From positions 252 to 6,805 of the forward strand of contig QHWL01000491.1 of NCBI GenBank assembly GCA_003222555.1: a stretch of 6,554 bases of DNA, given 5' to 3'. Each line of letters opens with the position of its first letter. The first letter of the stretch is position 1. This DNA is from Acidobacteriota bacterium. GTDB lineage: Bacteria > Acidobacteriota > Vicinamibacteria > Vicinamibacterales > CAVVIG01. The notes beneath the pieces are model-generated. The model ran no database searches. It was not told the DNA's origin and saw only the letters and a list, made by a program, of their open reading frames with translations. Shown piece by piece: positions 1 through 5,275 of the stretch. The translations under genes and the position numbers were made by a program.

Positions 1-4
1 CGGA

Positions 5-505
5 ATGGCAAAAGCGAAGAAAGCAGTTCCGGAAGGGCACCACACGGTGACGCCGCACCTGATCCTTGACAATGCGGCGCAGGCAATCGACTGGTACAAG
101 AAGGCCCTTGGTGCGGAAGAAGTGGCGCGTGCTGTGGGACCCGATGGGAAGGTCATGCACGCGGAACTCCGCATCGGCAATTCGCTCATCATGCTGAACG
201 ACGAGATGGGGGGCGGGAAGAGCGCCAAAGCGATTGGCGGTTCACCGGCATCGTTCTGGCTCTACGTGGAGGACTGCGACGCGCTGTTCAACCGCGCCGT
301 CGGAGCAGGCGGGCGCGTGCCTCCCGGACCCATGGGGCAGATGGCGGATCAGTTCTGGGGCGATCGCGCCGGAACGTTGACCGACCCGCACGGATACACG
401 TGGACCATCGCGACGCACAAGGAAGATCTCACGCCCGAGGAAATGAAGCAGCGCATGGATGAGTTCATGAAGAACTTCGCGTCGGCTCAGCCGGCCCACC
501 ACTAG
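5..505 (+). CDS. VOC family (glyoxalase/PhnB-like) protein
   Basis: This 166-residue protein has the compact beta-alpha-beta-beta-beta layout of the vicinal oxygen chelate superfamily. It opens with VTPHLILDNAAQAIDWY (residues 15-31), followed by the helix ending ALGAEE (34-39), then HAELRIGNSLIMLND (52-66). The second module contains SFWLYVEDCDALF (83-95) and FWGDRAGTLTDPHGYTW (117-133). The 'FWGDR.G...DP.G..W.I.TH.ED' ending is characteristic of PhnB/YdeH-style VOC proteins, followed by a charged C-terminal helix (EDLTPEEMKQRMDEF). His18, His52 and the DPH segment are where ligands or substrate contacts would be expected, but the substrate cannot be read from sequence. Family members include glyoxalase-like, resistance and unassigned enzymes; this one is probably cytoplasmic because there is no signal peptide. 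The ATG lies 4 bases from the window edge, so the ribosome binding site is out of view and a slightly earlier start is possible. Its length is normal for the family. Confidence 0.9.
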   Translation: MAKAKKAVPEGHHTVTPHLILDNAAQAIDWYKKALGAEEVARAVGPDGKVMHAELRIGNSLIMLNDEMGGGKSAKAIGGSPASFWLYVEDCDALFNRAVGAGGRVPPGPMGQMADQFWGDRAGTLTDPHGYTWTIATHKEDLTPEEMKQRMDEFMKNFASAQPAHH

Positions 506-516
506 TTCGCGGACAG

Positions 517-544
517 GGCCTCGCCGGTTCCGACTGGCGAGGCC
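517..544 (+). terminator. Stem-loop after the VOC gene, possible terminator
   Basis: A 12-bp stem (517-528 with 533-544) closes a UCCG tetraloop (529-532). Only one pair is a G-U wobble and the outer nine pairs are perfect. It sits 11 bases after the VOC stop codon and 19 bases before the next start codon. There is no T-run after it, so it is not a classical intrinsic terminator. It could instead attenuate transcription, protect the 3' end of the upstream message or separate expression of the two genes. Confidence 0.5.
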
Positions 545-563
545 GCTCATCGGAGAAGACATC

Positions 564-773
564 ATGGCTTCCACGGCACAGACCACCAAAACCATTCAGA
601 AGTACACGGTGACGCACGATCTCACAGGCGCGCCCACGCTCACCTCACTGGTCGCCGGTGAGAGTGAGTCGAAGGGGGCGGGCGGCGGCTGGAGTGAGGT
701 CCTCAGCGGCCTCAAGACGCTGCTGGAGACCGGATCTCAGTTACCGTTCCAAAGCGGTCCGGAGAAGGGATGA
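564..773 (+). CDS. Small hypothetical protein, 69 aa
   Basis: I do not recognise this protein. The ATG is preceded by GGAGAAG (552-558) with a 5-base spacer, a good Shine-Dalgarno arrangement, and third codon positions are mostly G or C as in the neighbouring genes. Both points favour a real gene. The N-terminal half is Thr-rich (ASTAQTTKTIQKYTVTHDL) and probably extended. A Gly-rich hinge (about residues 38-43, GAGGGW) is followed by a short amphipathic helix (SEVLSGLKTLLETG, about residues 44-57). There is no signal peptide, membrane segment or Cys motif. It lies between a VOC protein and a dienelactone hydrolase, so co-transcription with one of them is possible, but no function can be inferred. 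The alternative is a chance frame. Confidence 0.55.
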   Translation: MASTAQTTKTIQKYTVTHDLTGAPTLTSLVAGESESKGAGGGWSEVLSGLKTLLETGSQLPFQSGPEKG

Positions 774-835
774 GCGCAGGCGGGAACTTTGTCGGCTTAG
801 CAGTAGGGAGGGAACGTGGTATTCTTCGGCGCGGA

Positions 836-841
836 AAGGAG
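836..841 (+). promoter_or_regulatory. Ribosome binding site fixing the hydrolase start
   Basis: AAGGAG is followed by an 8-base spacer to the ATG at 850. The hydrolase frame stays open upstream to about 658, but the extra residues are Arg-rich and unlike the family, and they would overlap the 564-773 gene. This site therefore supports initiation at 850. Confidence 0.75.
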
Positions 842-849
842 TCACGCCG

Positions 850-1761
850 ATGCAACCAGTGAGACCCAAGCTCCCGAACGAGGCCATCGAACTCTACAAC
901 CGCTATATTCACGGGGAGATCAGCCGGCGCGATTTTCTGGAGGGCGTCAAACGATTTGCGATCGGCGGTTTGGCCGCGACGGCGATCGTCGAGGCGTTGA
1001 TGCCGAATTACGCCCAGGCGCAGCAGGTTTCCAAGACCGACGATCGGATCAAGGCCGCATACATGACCGTTCCGTCGCCACAGGGGAACGGAAGCATCAA
1101 GGGATACCTCGTCCGGCCCGCGAGCGCCGACACGCGGACTGGCAAGGTGGAAAAACTGCCTGGCGTTATCGTCGTGCACGAGAACCGGGGCTTGAATCCC
1201 CATATCGAGGACATCGCGCGCCGGATGGCACTGGCGGGGTTCATGGCATTCGCGCCAGACGGCCTCACGTCGCTTGGTGGGTTTCCTGGCGATGACTACG
1301 CAGGCGGCCAACTGTTCACCAAGATCGATCGCGGCAAGATGACCGAGGACATGGTCGCAGCCGCAAACTGGTTGAGATCGCGCGACGATTGCACGGGCAA
1401 GATCGGCGCCACCGGCTTCTGTTACGGTGGCGGCATCGCGAACACCTTGGCCGTCCGCCTGGGACCTGATTTGGCCGCCGCAGCACCCTTCTACGGTGCC
1501 GTTCCCGCCGCCGCGGACATTCCAAAAATCAAAGGCGCGGTGCTCGTCCATCACGGCGAGCTCGATAAGCAGCTAGCAGCGACGTGGCCCGCGTACGACA
1601 CGGCCTTGAAGGCAGCAGGCGTTCCGCACGAAGGCTATATCTATCCGGGCGCCGTTCACGGCTTCAACTGCGACGCCACGCCCGAACGCTACAACAAAGC
1701 CGCAGCCGATCTGGCCTGGCAGCGCACGATTGACTGGTTCAACAAGTACGTGCGGGCCTGA
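850..1761 (+). CDS. Dienelactone hydrolase family protein, Tat-type exported (YghX-like)
   Basis: This 303-residue alpha/beta-hydrolase belongs to the dienelactone hydrolase family, whose classical members open dienelactone rings in chloroaromatic degradation; many relatives have unknown esterase substrates. The N-terminal extension carries SRRDFLEG (25-32) followed by a hydrophobic stretch (FAIGGLAATAIVEAL, 36-50) and an Ala-rich site ending AQAQ (55-58). This looks like a twin-arginine signal, so the folded enzyme probably works outside the cytoplasm. The catalytic set is complete: the nucleophile Cys191 in GFCYGGG (189-195), Asp239 in GELDKQ, His270 in PGAVHGF, and Glu111 in VVHENRGL, the position that holds the Cys in its resting state in known dienelactone hydrolases. 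The central IGATGFCYGGG elbow and the C-terminal WQRTIDWFNKY helix fit the family, and the length matches the YghX-like branch, which also has the long leader. The start at 850 is set by the ribosome binding site. The family assignment is firm; the substrate is not known. Confidence 0.93.
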   Translation: MQPVRPKLPNEAIELYNRYIHGEISRRDFLEGVKRFAIGGLAATAIVEALMPNYAQAQQVSKTDDRIKAAYMTVPSPQGNGSIKGYLVRPASADTRTGKVEKLPGVIVVHENRGLNPHIEDIARRMALAGFMAFAPDGLTSLGGFPGDDYAGGQLFTKIDRGKMTEDMVAAANWLRSRDDCTGKIGATGFCYGGGIANTLAVRLGPDLAAAAPFYGAVPAAADIPKIKGAVLVHHGELDKQLAATWPAYDTALKAAGVPHEGYIYPGAVHGFNCDATPERYNKAAADLAWQRTIDWFNKYVRA

Positions 1762-1790
1762 CGAACATCGGTCGAGATTGCGTAGGCGAG

Positions 1791-1815
1791 ATCACCGCCG
1801 GCTCGCGGCGGCGAT
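1791..1815 (+). terminator. GC-rich hairpin after the hydrolase gene
   Basis: CCGCCG (1795-1800) pairs with CGGCGG (1806-1811) around the 5-base loop GCTCG. The stem is extended by ATC/GAT (1791-1793 with 1813-1815) past one A/C mismatch. It lies 30 bases after the hydrolase stop codon in a convergent intergenic region. No T-run follows, so termination activity is uncertain. Confidence 0.4.
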
Positions 1816-1825
1816 TCGGATGTAA

Positions 1826-1937
1826 AAGCTCTACCACGGAGGACACGGAAACGAACTGAGAACACGGACCAAACTTGTTTGGAACCGTGACCTCCGTTTT
1901 CATTGTTTCAAGTTCCGAGACCTCCGTGGTAGCGCTT
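1826..1937. repeat. Imperfect palindromic intergenic repeat, 'CCACGGAGG' type
   Basis: The outer arms 1826-1842 and 1921-1937 are inverted copies over 17 bp with a single mismatch; the core CTACCACGGAGG / CCTCCGTGGTAG is perfect. The arms continue inward as a looser match (ACACGGAA against the reverse complement TCTCGGAA, then further CGGA-rich stretches). Inside lies a smaller hairpin: CACGG and CCAAA (1863-1873) pair with TTTGG and CCGTG (1878-1889). The left arm also holds quasi-direct copies of a CACGGA word (1835, 1844, 1863). I associate 'CCACGGAGGACACGG' elements with repeated intergenic units in acidobacterial and verrucomicrobial genomes, from general recollection only. It lies between convergent genes, so it may also act as a two-way terminator. 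Confidence 0.65.
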
Positions 1938-1963
1938 CTGTGTTGAGACCCTGTCGCGAGTTT

Positions 1964-2932
1964 CTACTTTCTGTACCACTCGTAAAGCTTGTCGCCGGCT
2001 GGGACCTTCCGAGTGATATCGACGATCATGGTCTCTCCCTCCCAGCGCTTCACCAACTGCCGCTTGCGAAGACTCCCGTACAGGAACTCCTCCGCAAATT
2101 CGATGCAGCGGTATTCCATGAGCTGCATGTTCGGCTCCATCCGGCGATAGATCGGCATCGCGATTCGCCAAGGGCGCGTAAAAGTTTTGGGGTCTTCGAT
2201 GGTCACTTCGTAGCGGATGACGTCGGGCGTCATCAGCGTGAAACGTTCGACCAGGTGCAAAGCGTCGCTATGGAAATTCCCAGCTCGGTCGAACCAGTTT
2301 TTGCCGTTGAAATTCGTGACGTCGACCACCAGCGCCTCGCCGTCCCAGCGGCCGACCGAATGCCCCATGTACGTATCATCGGGCGGCGGGTCGGATTTAT
2401 CCAGGTGGATCACGCGAGAAGCATTCGTAAATGCGTAGGCCATTTGGATCTTGTTCGTACCCTGCACGATCTGAAATGGATAGGGCATGTACATCGCGCG
2501 TGGAATTCCCGGCAGGTAACATTTGAGTTCGGGATCGCGGTCTATCCAGTGCTCACCGTTCTCATGCCGTAAGGCTGCCGCTTCCGGTTTGTAAGGAATC
2601 TGACCGTCGCCTTCCACCACCCCGATGGACGCAGGAACGCCGGCCGCCGCGCCGAGCGCGAGCACGGGTGCCGCCGGGACCCGAGCGTACTCATAAGGAT
2701 AGACGCCCGGTTGCGTGACCATTCCCGCCCGCGCGGCGTGGGCCTGCAAGTCCCAATAGGCCTCGTTGTTAGCCTGCCAAATGCCGCTGAAGTCCGGCTT
2801 GCCCTCTGTTGTGCGTGCTGACCGCGGCGTCTGACCGGCAGTTCGTGCCACCGACACCCATACGATCGCACCCGCAGCGGCGACCGCGACAAGTACTCCC
2901 CCGATCATCCAGCTCGTGTAGCGGGATCGCAT
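1964..2932 (-). CDS. Secreted hypothetical protein, PDxxGxW family (second of a tandem pair)
   Basis: This 322-residue protein belongs to an unnamed secreted family that I recognise as abundant in Acidobacteriota; no biochemical role is known to me. An N-terminal hydrophobic segment (about residues 9-29, after MRSRYTSW) is a signal peptide or membrane anchor. The mature part begins with the hallmark KPDFSGIWQ (45-53). Further features are CYLPGIPR (138-145), a beta-rich stretch with FQIVQG (153-158), GRWDGEALVVDVTNF (194-208), HLVERF (226-231), YEVTIEDPKTFTRPW (241-255), EYRCIEF (273-279) and a second WEGETMIVDIT copy of the strand motif (297-307). Two Cys (138, 276) match Cys positions in the upstream paralogue and could pair. 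Start choice: AAGGAG (2944-2939) directly abuts an ATG at 2938 but leaves an ideal 6-base spacer to the ATG at 2932, so 2932 is preferred. It follows its paralogue after only 51 bases, so it is probably co-transcribed with it. Confidence 0.85.
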   Translation of the reverse strand: MRSRYTSWMIGGVLVAVAAAGAIVWVSVARTAGQTPRSARTTEGKPDFSGIWQANNEAYWDLQAHAARAGMVTQPGVYPYEYARVPAAPVLALGAAAGVPASIGVVEGDGQIPYKPEAAALRHENGEHWIDRDPELKCYLPGIPRAMYMPYPFQIVQGTNKIQMAYAFTNASRVIHLDKSDPPPDDTYMGHSVGRWDGEALVVDVTNFNGKNWFDRAGNFHSDALHLVERFTLMTPDVIRYEVTIEDPKTFTRPWRIAMPIYRRMEPNMQLMEYRCIEFAEEFLYGSLRKRQLVKRWEGETMIVDITRKVPAGDKLYEWYRK

Positions 2933-2938
2933 GACCAT

Positions 2939-2944
2939 CTCCTT
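2939..2944 (-). promoter_or_regulatory. Ribosome binding site deciding the 2932 start
   Basis: On the minus strand AAGGAG occupies 2944-2939. The first ATG (2938) follows it with no gap, too close for initiation, whereas the in-frame ATG at 2932 is 6 bases away. The protein therefore most likely starts MRSR rather than MVMRSR. Confidence 0.65.
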
Positions 2945-2983
2945 ATCAGCTCGCTTGCTCGCCGCGCCTGCCGACTCGGGACC

Positions 2984-4246
2984 TTATCTGACCGGATTTG
3001 CGTCCGCCCCCTCGTCGGCGAACCCTGCGGCGAATCCTCCACATCCGCCGAGGCACAAGGTGGCCGGATCGGGGCCTCGCCGTTCCGCGAAGGCGCGCTC
3101 GGCTGTGCGGGCTCCCGAAAGCAACGCCACCATGCCGTAATTTCCCTCGTGACACCGAGGCTCGGAATAGATTCGATTCGCTTCGTCGCTTTGTCTCTTC
3201 AGTTCGTGCGTCGCAGTCCACGGTTTCGTCCACACGGTCGGATCCTCGATCGTCACGGTGTACTGGAGCGTATCCGAGTCGACGCGAATCCACCGTTCGA
3301 CGAGATGCAAATTCTCGTGGGCTCCCTGGAAGTTCGACTTTGGCGAGAAATTCGTGACGTCGATGACCAGCGTCTTGCCCTCCCAACGGCCTCGCGAGTC
3401 ACCCCACCATAGGCGGACGTTGGCGGGTAGATGCGGCGCCGTGGTGATCGGGATGATGCGCTCCCAGCCTTGTCCCTGACCCACGTCATAGAAAATCGAG
3501 ACCTGCCCACGAGATTGCACGATCCGACGGAAGCCGCCGAAGTCTGGCAGGGCGGCGTTCATACAACGCTCGCTGTGGCCGCGATCCTCCGGGCCGTCGG
3601 AGCGGCTGATGACACCGCCCGCTGATCCGACGACCGCGTTCATGAGGTAGTGCGGAGGCGTTTCCGCCCGTCTGGGAGAGGGAGGCCCGTACTTCCCGGC
3701 TGCGCAAGCGGGCAGCTTGTTCTTGCACACTTCCGTGGCTTGCAAGAGAGCGAGCGTATAGTCTCGCAATTCGGCTGTCCTCTTCTGCTCCTCCGGCGTG
3801 AGGGGAGGAATTCTCCCGTCAGGCGGATCCACAATCATCGACGTCCGCCGGCCCGCGCGCAAATGTGATGTGAAGATCTGCGAGTTGTATGCGCCGCCGA
3901 CGTCCTGTTCCGTCCCTCGCCGCCGGCGGCTCTCGGCGGCTTCTCGACCGACAATCGCCGATACTTGATTATCCAGTGCGGCCCTTTCCTCGTCCGTCAG
4001 AAACTCTTTGCCCGCGTACCGAGCAGGTCGCTGCAGCGGTTCGTCGGAGTCCCTCGTCCAGATGCCCTGCAGGTCCGGTTCGCCCCACGGCGTCGTCGGC
4101 GCCGGCCCCGGCTTCGTCGTAGTCCCCGCCGTAGCACGTTGCGCCTGCGCGGCCGCGCCGACCGGCGCGCGCGCAAGCTTTAGGAGCAGGACCGCGGCGA
4201 TGAGCACTGCCGCCACACCGAGCAACTCGAGAAACCTTCGGCTCAT
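2984..4246 (-). CDS. Secreted hypothetical protein, PDxxGxW family (first of a tandem pair)
   Basis: This 420-residue paralogue of the downstream gene has an N-terminal signal or anchor (FLELLGVAAVLIAAVLLL, residues 5-22) and then a Thr/Pro-rich linker. The hallmark WGEPDLQGIWT (54-64) is followed by a charged helical insert (about 80-170, including KEFLTDEERAALDNQ and DPPDGRIPPLTPEEQ) that the shorter neighbour lacks. The shared core then follows: ERCMNAALP (226-234), FRRIVQ (239-244), GRWEGKTLVIDVTNF (286-300), HENLHLVERW (310-319), YTVTIEDPTVWTKPW (329-343), EPRCHEGNYGM (362-372) and LLSGAR (375-380). Related proteins usually end soon after this; here a Gly/Cys-rich tail (about 390-420, with LCLGGCGGF) is unusual. 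The start at 4246 is supported by GGGAGG (4259-4254) with a 7-base spacer; an in-frame GTG at 4285 lacks this support and would start upstream of the predicted transcription start. The function is unknown, and the protein is probably periplasmic or envelope-associated. Confidence 0.87.
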   Translation of the reverse strand: MSRRFLELLGVAAVLIAAVLLLKLARAPVGAAAQAQRATAGTTTKPGPAPTTPWGEPDLQGIWTRDSDEPLQRPARYAGKEFLTDEERAALDNQVSAIVGREAAESRRRRGTEQDVGGAYNSQIFTSHLRAGRRTSMIVDPPDGRIPPLTPEEQKRTAELRDYTLALLQATEVCKNKLPACAAGKYGPPSPRRAETPPHYLMNAVVGSAGGVISRSDGPEDRGHSERCMNAALPDFGGFRRIVQSRGQVSIFYDVGQGQGWERIIPITTAPHLPANVRLWWGDSRGRWEGKTLVIDVTNFSPKSNFQGAHENLHLVERWIRVDSDTLQYTVTIEDPTVWTKPWTATHELKRQSDEANRIYSEPRCHEGNYGMVALLSGARTAERAFAERRGPDPATLCLGGCGGFAAGFADEGADANPVR

Positions 4247-4253
4247 TGTGTTA

Positions 4254-4259
4254 CCTCCC
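4254..4259 (-). promoter_or_regulatory. Ribosome binding site for the 4246 start
   Basis: GGGAGG on the minus strand (4259-4254) lies 7 bases before the ATG at 4246, fixing the start of the first PDxxGxW gene downstream of the longer open frame. Confidence 0.7.
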
Positions 4260-4261
4260 GC

Positions 4262-4298
4262 GACAAGTCGTATACGCCCGGCCACATCTACTTGTCAA
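4262..4298 (-). promoter_or_regulatory. Sigma-70-like promoter with flanking inverted repeat
   Basis: On the minus strand a perfect TTGACA (-35, 4298-4293) is followed by an 18-base spacer and TATACG (-10, 4274-4269). Transcription would begin near 4262, giving a leader of about 16 bases that just includes the GGGAGG ribosome binding site of the gene starting at 4246. A 7-bp inverted repeat brackets the promoter: GACAAGT (4296-4290) overlaps the -35 element, and ACTTGTC (4268-4262) lies between the -10 and the expected start point. This is a reasonable place for a repressor operator; no cognate regulator is in the window. Confidence 0.6.
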
Positions 4299-4410
4299 CG
4301 ATCTTTTTCGAGACGTGTGAGCCAGTTGGCCGCTTCGATGACGAGCGGCCGTCGCCCGATTCGGCCCAAGCCAGACGCGTCCCGTCCGACGCGTTGAAGT
4401 ACCGAACGTG
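4295..4410 (-). pseudogene. Remnant of alpha/beta-hydrolase sensor domain (cyclase/LuxR-fused type), N-terminal fragment
   Basis: Read on the minus strand, 4407-4348 gives [21 protein letters not shown] single-frame jump then continues from 4348 as [17 protein letters not shown] before a TGA at 4297-4295. Together they recreate the start of the alpha/beta-hydrolase domain usually fused to adenylate/guanylate cyclase or LuxR-type output domains, whose typical pattern is 'IRYCTxxDGVRLAYAxxGxGPPLVKAANWLxHLExD'. The fragment covers only about the first 40 residues of a domain of roughly 250. It has no start codon at the expected place, contains a frameshift equivalent to one missing base (or two extra bases) near 4348, and stops right where the promoter for the next gene begins. 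It is a dead relic. The family call rests on motif recognition by eye. Confidence 0.6.
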
Positions 4411-4512
4411 CTGGCGATTCAGTTCGAGGAACGCGACCTCGTGTCCGAGCACGGCGCGGCGTACAAGGAGTATCGGCGCCGCGTGCCGATGCTGCTGCCG
4501 GGGCGCCGCCGG
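4408..4512 (+). pseudogene. Remnant of isoprenylcysteine methyltransferase-like protein, C-terminal fragment
   Basis: The plus-strand frame reads [16 protein letters not shown] and then [19 protein letters not shown]. This is the cytoplasmic C-terminal tail of the ICMT/NnrU-like family of small membrane methyltransferases, which typically end 'xxxEERDLVxxFGxxYxxYRxRVPMLxP' straight after their last membrane helices. Everything upstream (the membrane helices and most of the methyl-donor site) is missing: homology starts abruptly at about 4408, where the opposite-strand hydrolase remnant starts. The frame runs on to a stop at 4588-4590, but the residues after about 4512 are not family-like. The only possible start in this frame is a GTG at 4408, so it is a relic rather than a working gene. 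Confidence 0.6.
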
Positions 4513-4702
4513 CTGCCGACGACCGTGCCCGCCGTCAGCGGTCACACCGCAAGGGTGGCGCAGAATGCCGCGCGCAGTGTCACACGGTGACCGGTCCTCG
4601 GCGCCGCCAGAATCCCGGCGCAGACTTTCTGGTGCTCAAGGACGCCTGGCATCGCAGCACGGGGCCGCTCCGCCGGCGTCGCGGGCTACGCGCGGACGCG
4701 CT
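4513..4702. other. Intergenic stretch without a recognisable gene
   Basis: The 190 bases between the methyltransferase remnant and the receptor gene hold no frame I can recognise. Two short inverted repeats are visible: GCGGT/ACCGC around CAC (4538-4550) and GTCAC/GTGAC around ACG (4579-4591). Neither is followed by a T-run. Together with the remnants at 4295-4512, about 400 bases here lack an intact gene, consistent with a decayed region. Confidence 0.5.
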
Positions 4703-5275
4703 TTAGAAGGTCACATTGGCGCTGAACTCGATGAGACGGCCCTCCAGAACCGCCAGAGGCAGTCGCCACTGGGAGCCGTAGGTCACGTTGACCAGCGCAA
4801 TGGAACTCGAATTGAGCGCATTGTAGGCGTCAACATTTGCCTGAACATGGATTCTTGATCGGACGCGAACAAGCTTGGTGAGCCGAAGATCGAGGCGCGT
4901 GACGCGGGCTTCGAACTGCGTCATTGGAACCATGAGCGGCACTGTGGCGGTCGAGGTGCAGGTCGGCCGAGCACCACACGCCGCCAGGTTGCGGCCCAAG
5001 GATGGGGCGATCTGAGCGTTGGGGGCCGAGTAACTCGCGGTCACGGCCGGACCCGAAAGGTTCAGCAGGACGCCGCTCACCACGAAGTCGTACGGCAACG
5101 GGTAGCTCGCATTGAGCTTTAGCTGTGTCTGGCCCACGAAAGGCGTCACCACCCTGCAGGTTCGTCGGCCGTCAATGGTCGTGGCGGTAAACGGTATCGG
5201 GATGGGAGATAGACCGGGGAGGTTGGTGCCCACTGCGCCGGGAGAGTCGACATTGAAGCAGAGGGCCGCCGCCAA
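4703..5275 (-). CDS. TonB-dependent receptor, C-terminal part (frame-shifted from upstream half)
   Basis: This is the last 190 or so residues of the receptor whose upstream half lies at 5172-6554 in another frame. It begins LCFNVDSPGAVGTNLPG and holds the conserved closing barrel strands: LNASYPLPYDFVVSGVL, NAQIAPSLGRNLAACG, FEARVTRLDLRLTKLVRV, VQANVDAYNALN and finally GRLIEFSANVTF. The terminal Phe is the usual beta-signal recognised by the BAM complex, so the true C-terminus is present. The only available start is a TTG at 5275 with no good ribosome binding site, so this part is unlikely to be made as an independent protein. It is either the end of a broken gene or one half of an intact gene split by a sequence error. 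The TAA stop at 4705-4703 is followed by the scar region, with no convincing terminator. Confidence 0.85.
   Translation of the reverse strand: MAAALCFNVDSPGAVGTNLPGLSPIPIPFTATTIDGRRTCRVVTPFVGQTQLKLNASYPLPYDFVVSGVLLNLSGPAVTASYSAPNAQIAPSLGRNLAACGARPTCTSTATVPLMVPMTQFEARVTRLDLRLTKLVRVRSRIHVQANVDAYNALNSSSIALVNVTYGSQWRLPLAVLEGRLIEFSANVTF

Noticed and set aside
783..825. GGAAC words and TATTCT upstream of the hydrolase as a possible ECF or sigma-70 promoter.
   Set aside because: No partner element occurs at the right spacing: TTGTCG to TATTCT is 25 bases apart, and no ECF -10 is visible after either GGAAC.
658..849. Upstream extension of the hydrolase reading frame.
   Set aside because: The extra 64 residues are Arg-rich, overlap another probable gene and precede a clear AAGGAG-spaced ATG at 850 that begins the family-like leader.
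712..1554. Long 280-codon open frame on the minus strand.
   Set aside because: It lies wholly antisense to the dienelactone hydrolase and the end of the small gene. Its translation is rich in Arg, Gly and His with no motif, as expected of a shadow frame in GC-rich coding DNA.
1830..1937. CRISPR-like repeats in the CACGGA-rich stretch.
   Set aside because: The units are short, degenerate and arranged as an inverted palindrome rather than regularly spaced direct repeats with unique spacers.
1940..2572. A 210-codon plus-strand frame.
   Set aside because: It is antisense to the shorter PDxxGxW gene, which has motifs, a signal peptide and a ribosome binding site; the antisense translation has none.
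4608..4706. A plus-strand frame reading ADFLVLKDAW, vaguely like the 'FLxLWKDAD' ending of acidobacterial kinase/TPR proteins.
   Set aside because: The resemblance needs a missing residue and breaks off immediately; it is too short to claim as a third relic.
4292..4858. A 188-codon plus-strand frame crossing the scar region and the receptor's 3' end.
   Set aside because: It crosses both remnants in a different frame and is antisense to the receptor's end. It shows no recognisable domain and is compositionally Arg/Ala/Ser-rich.
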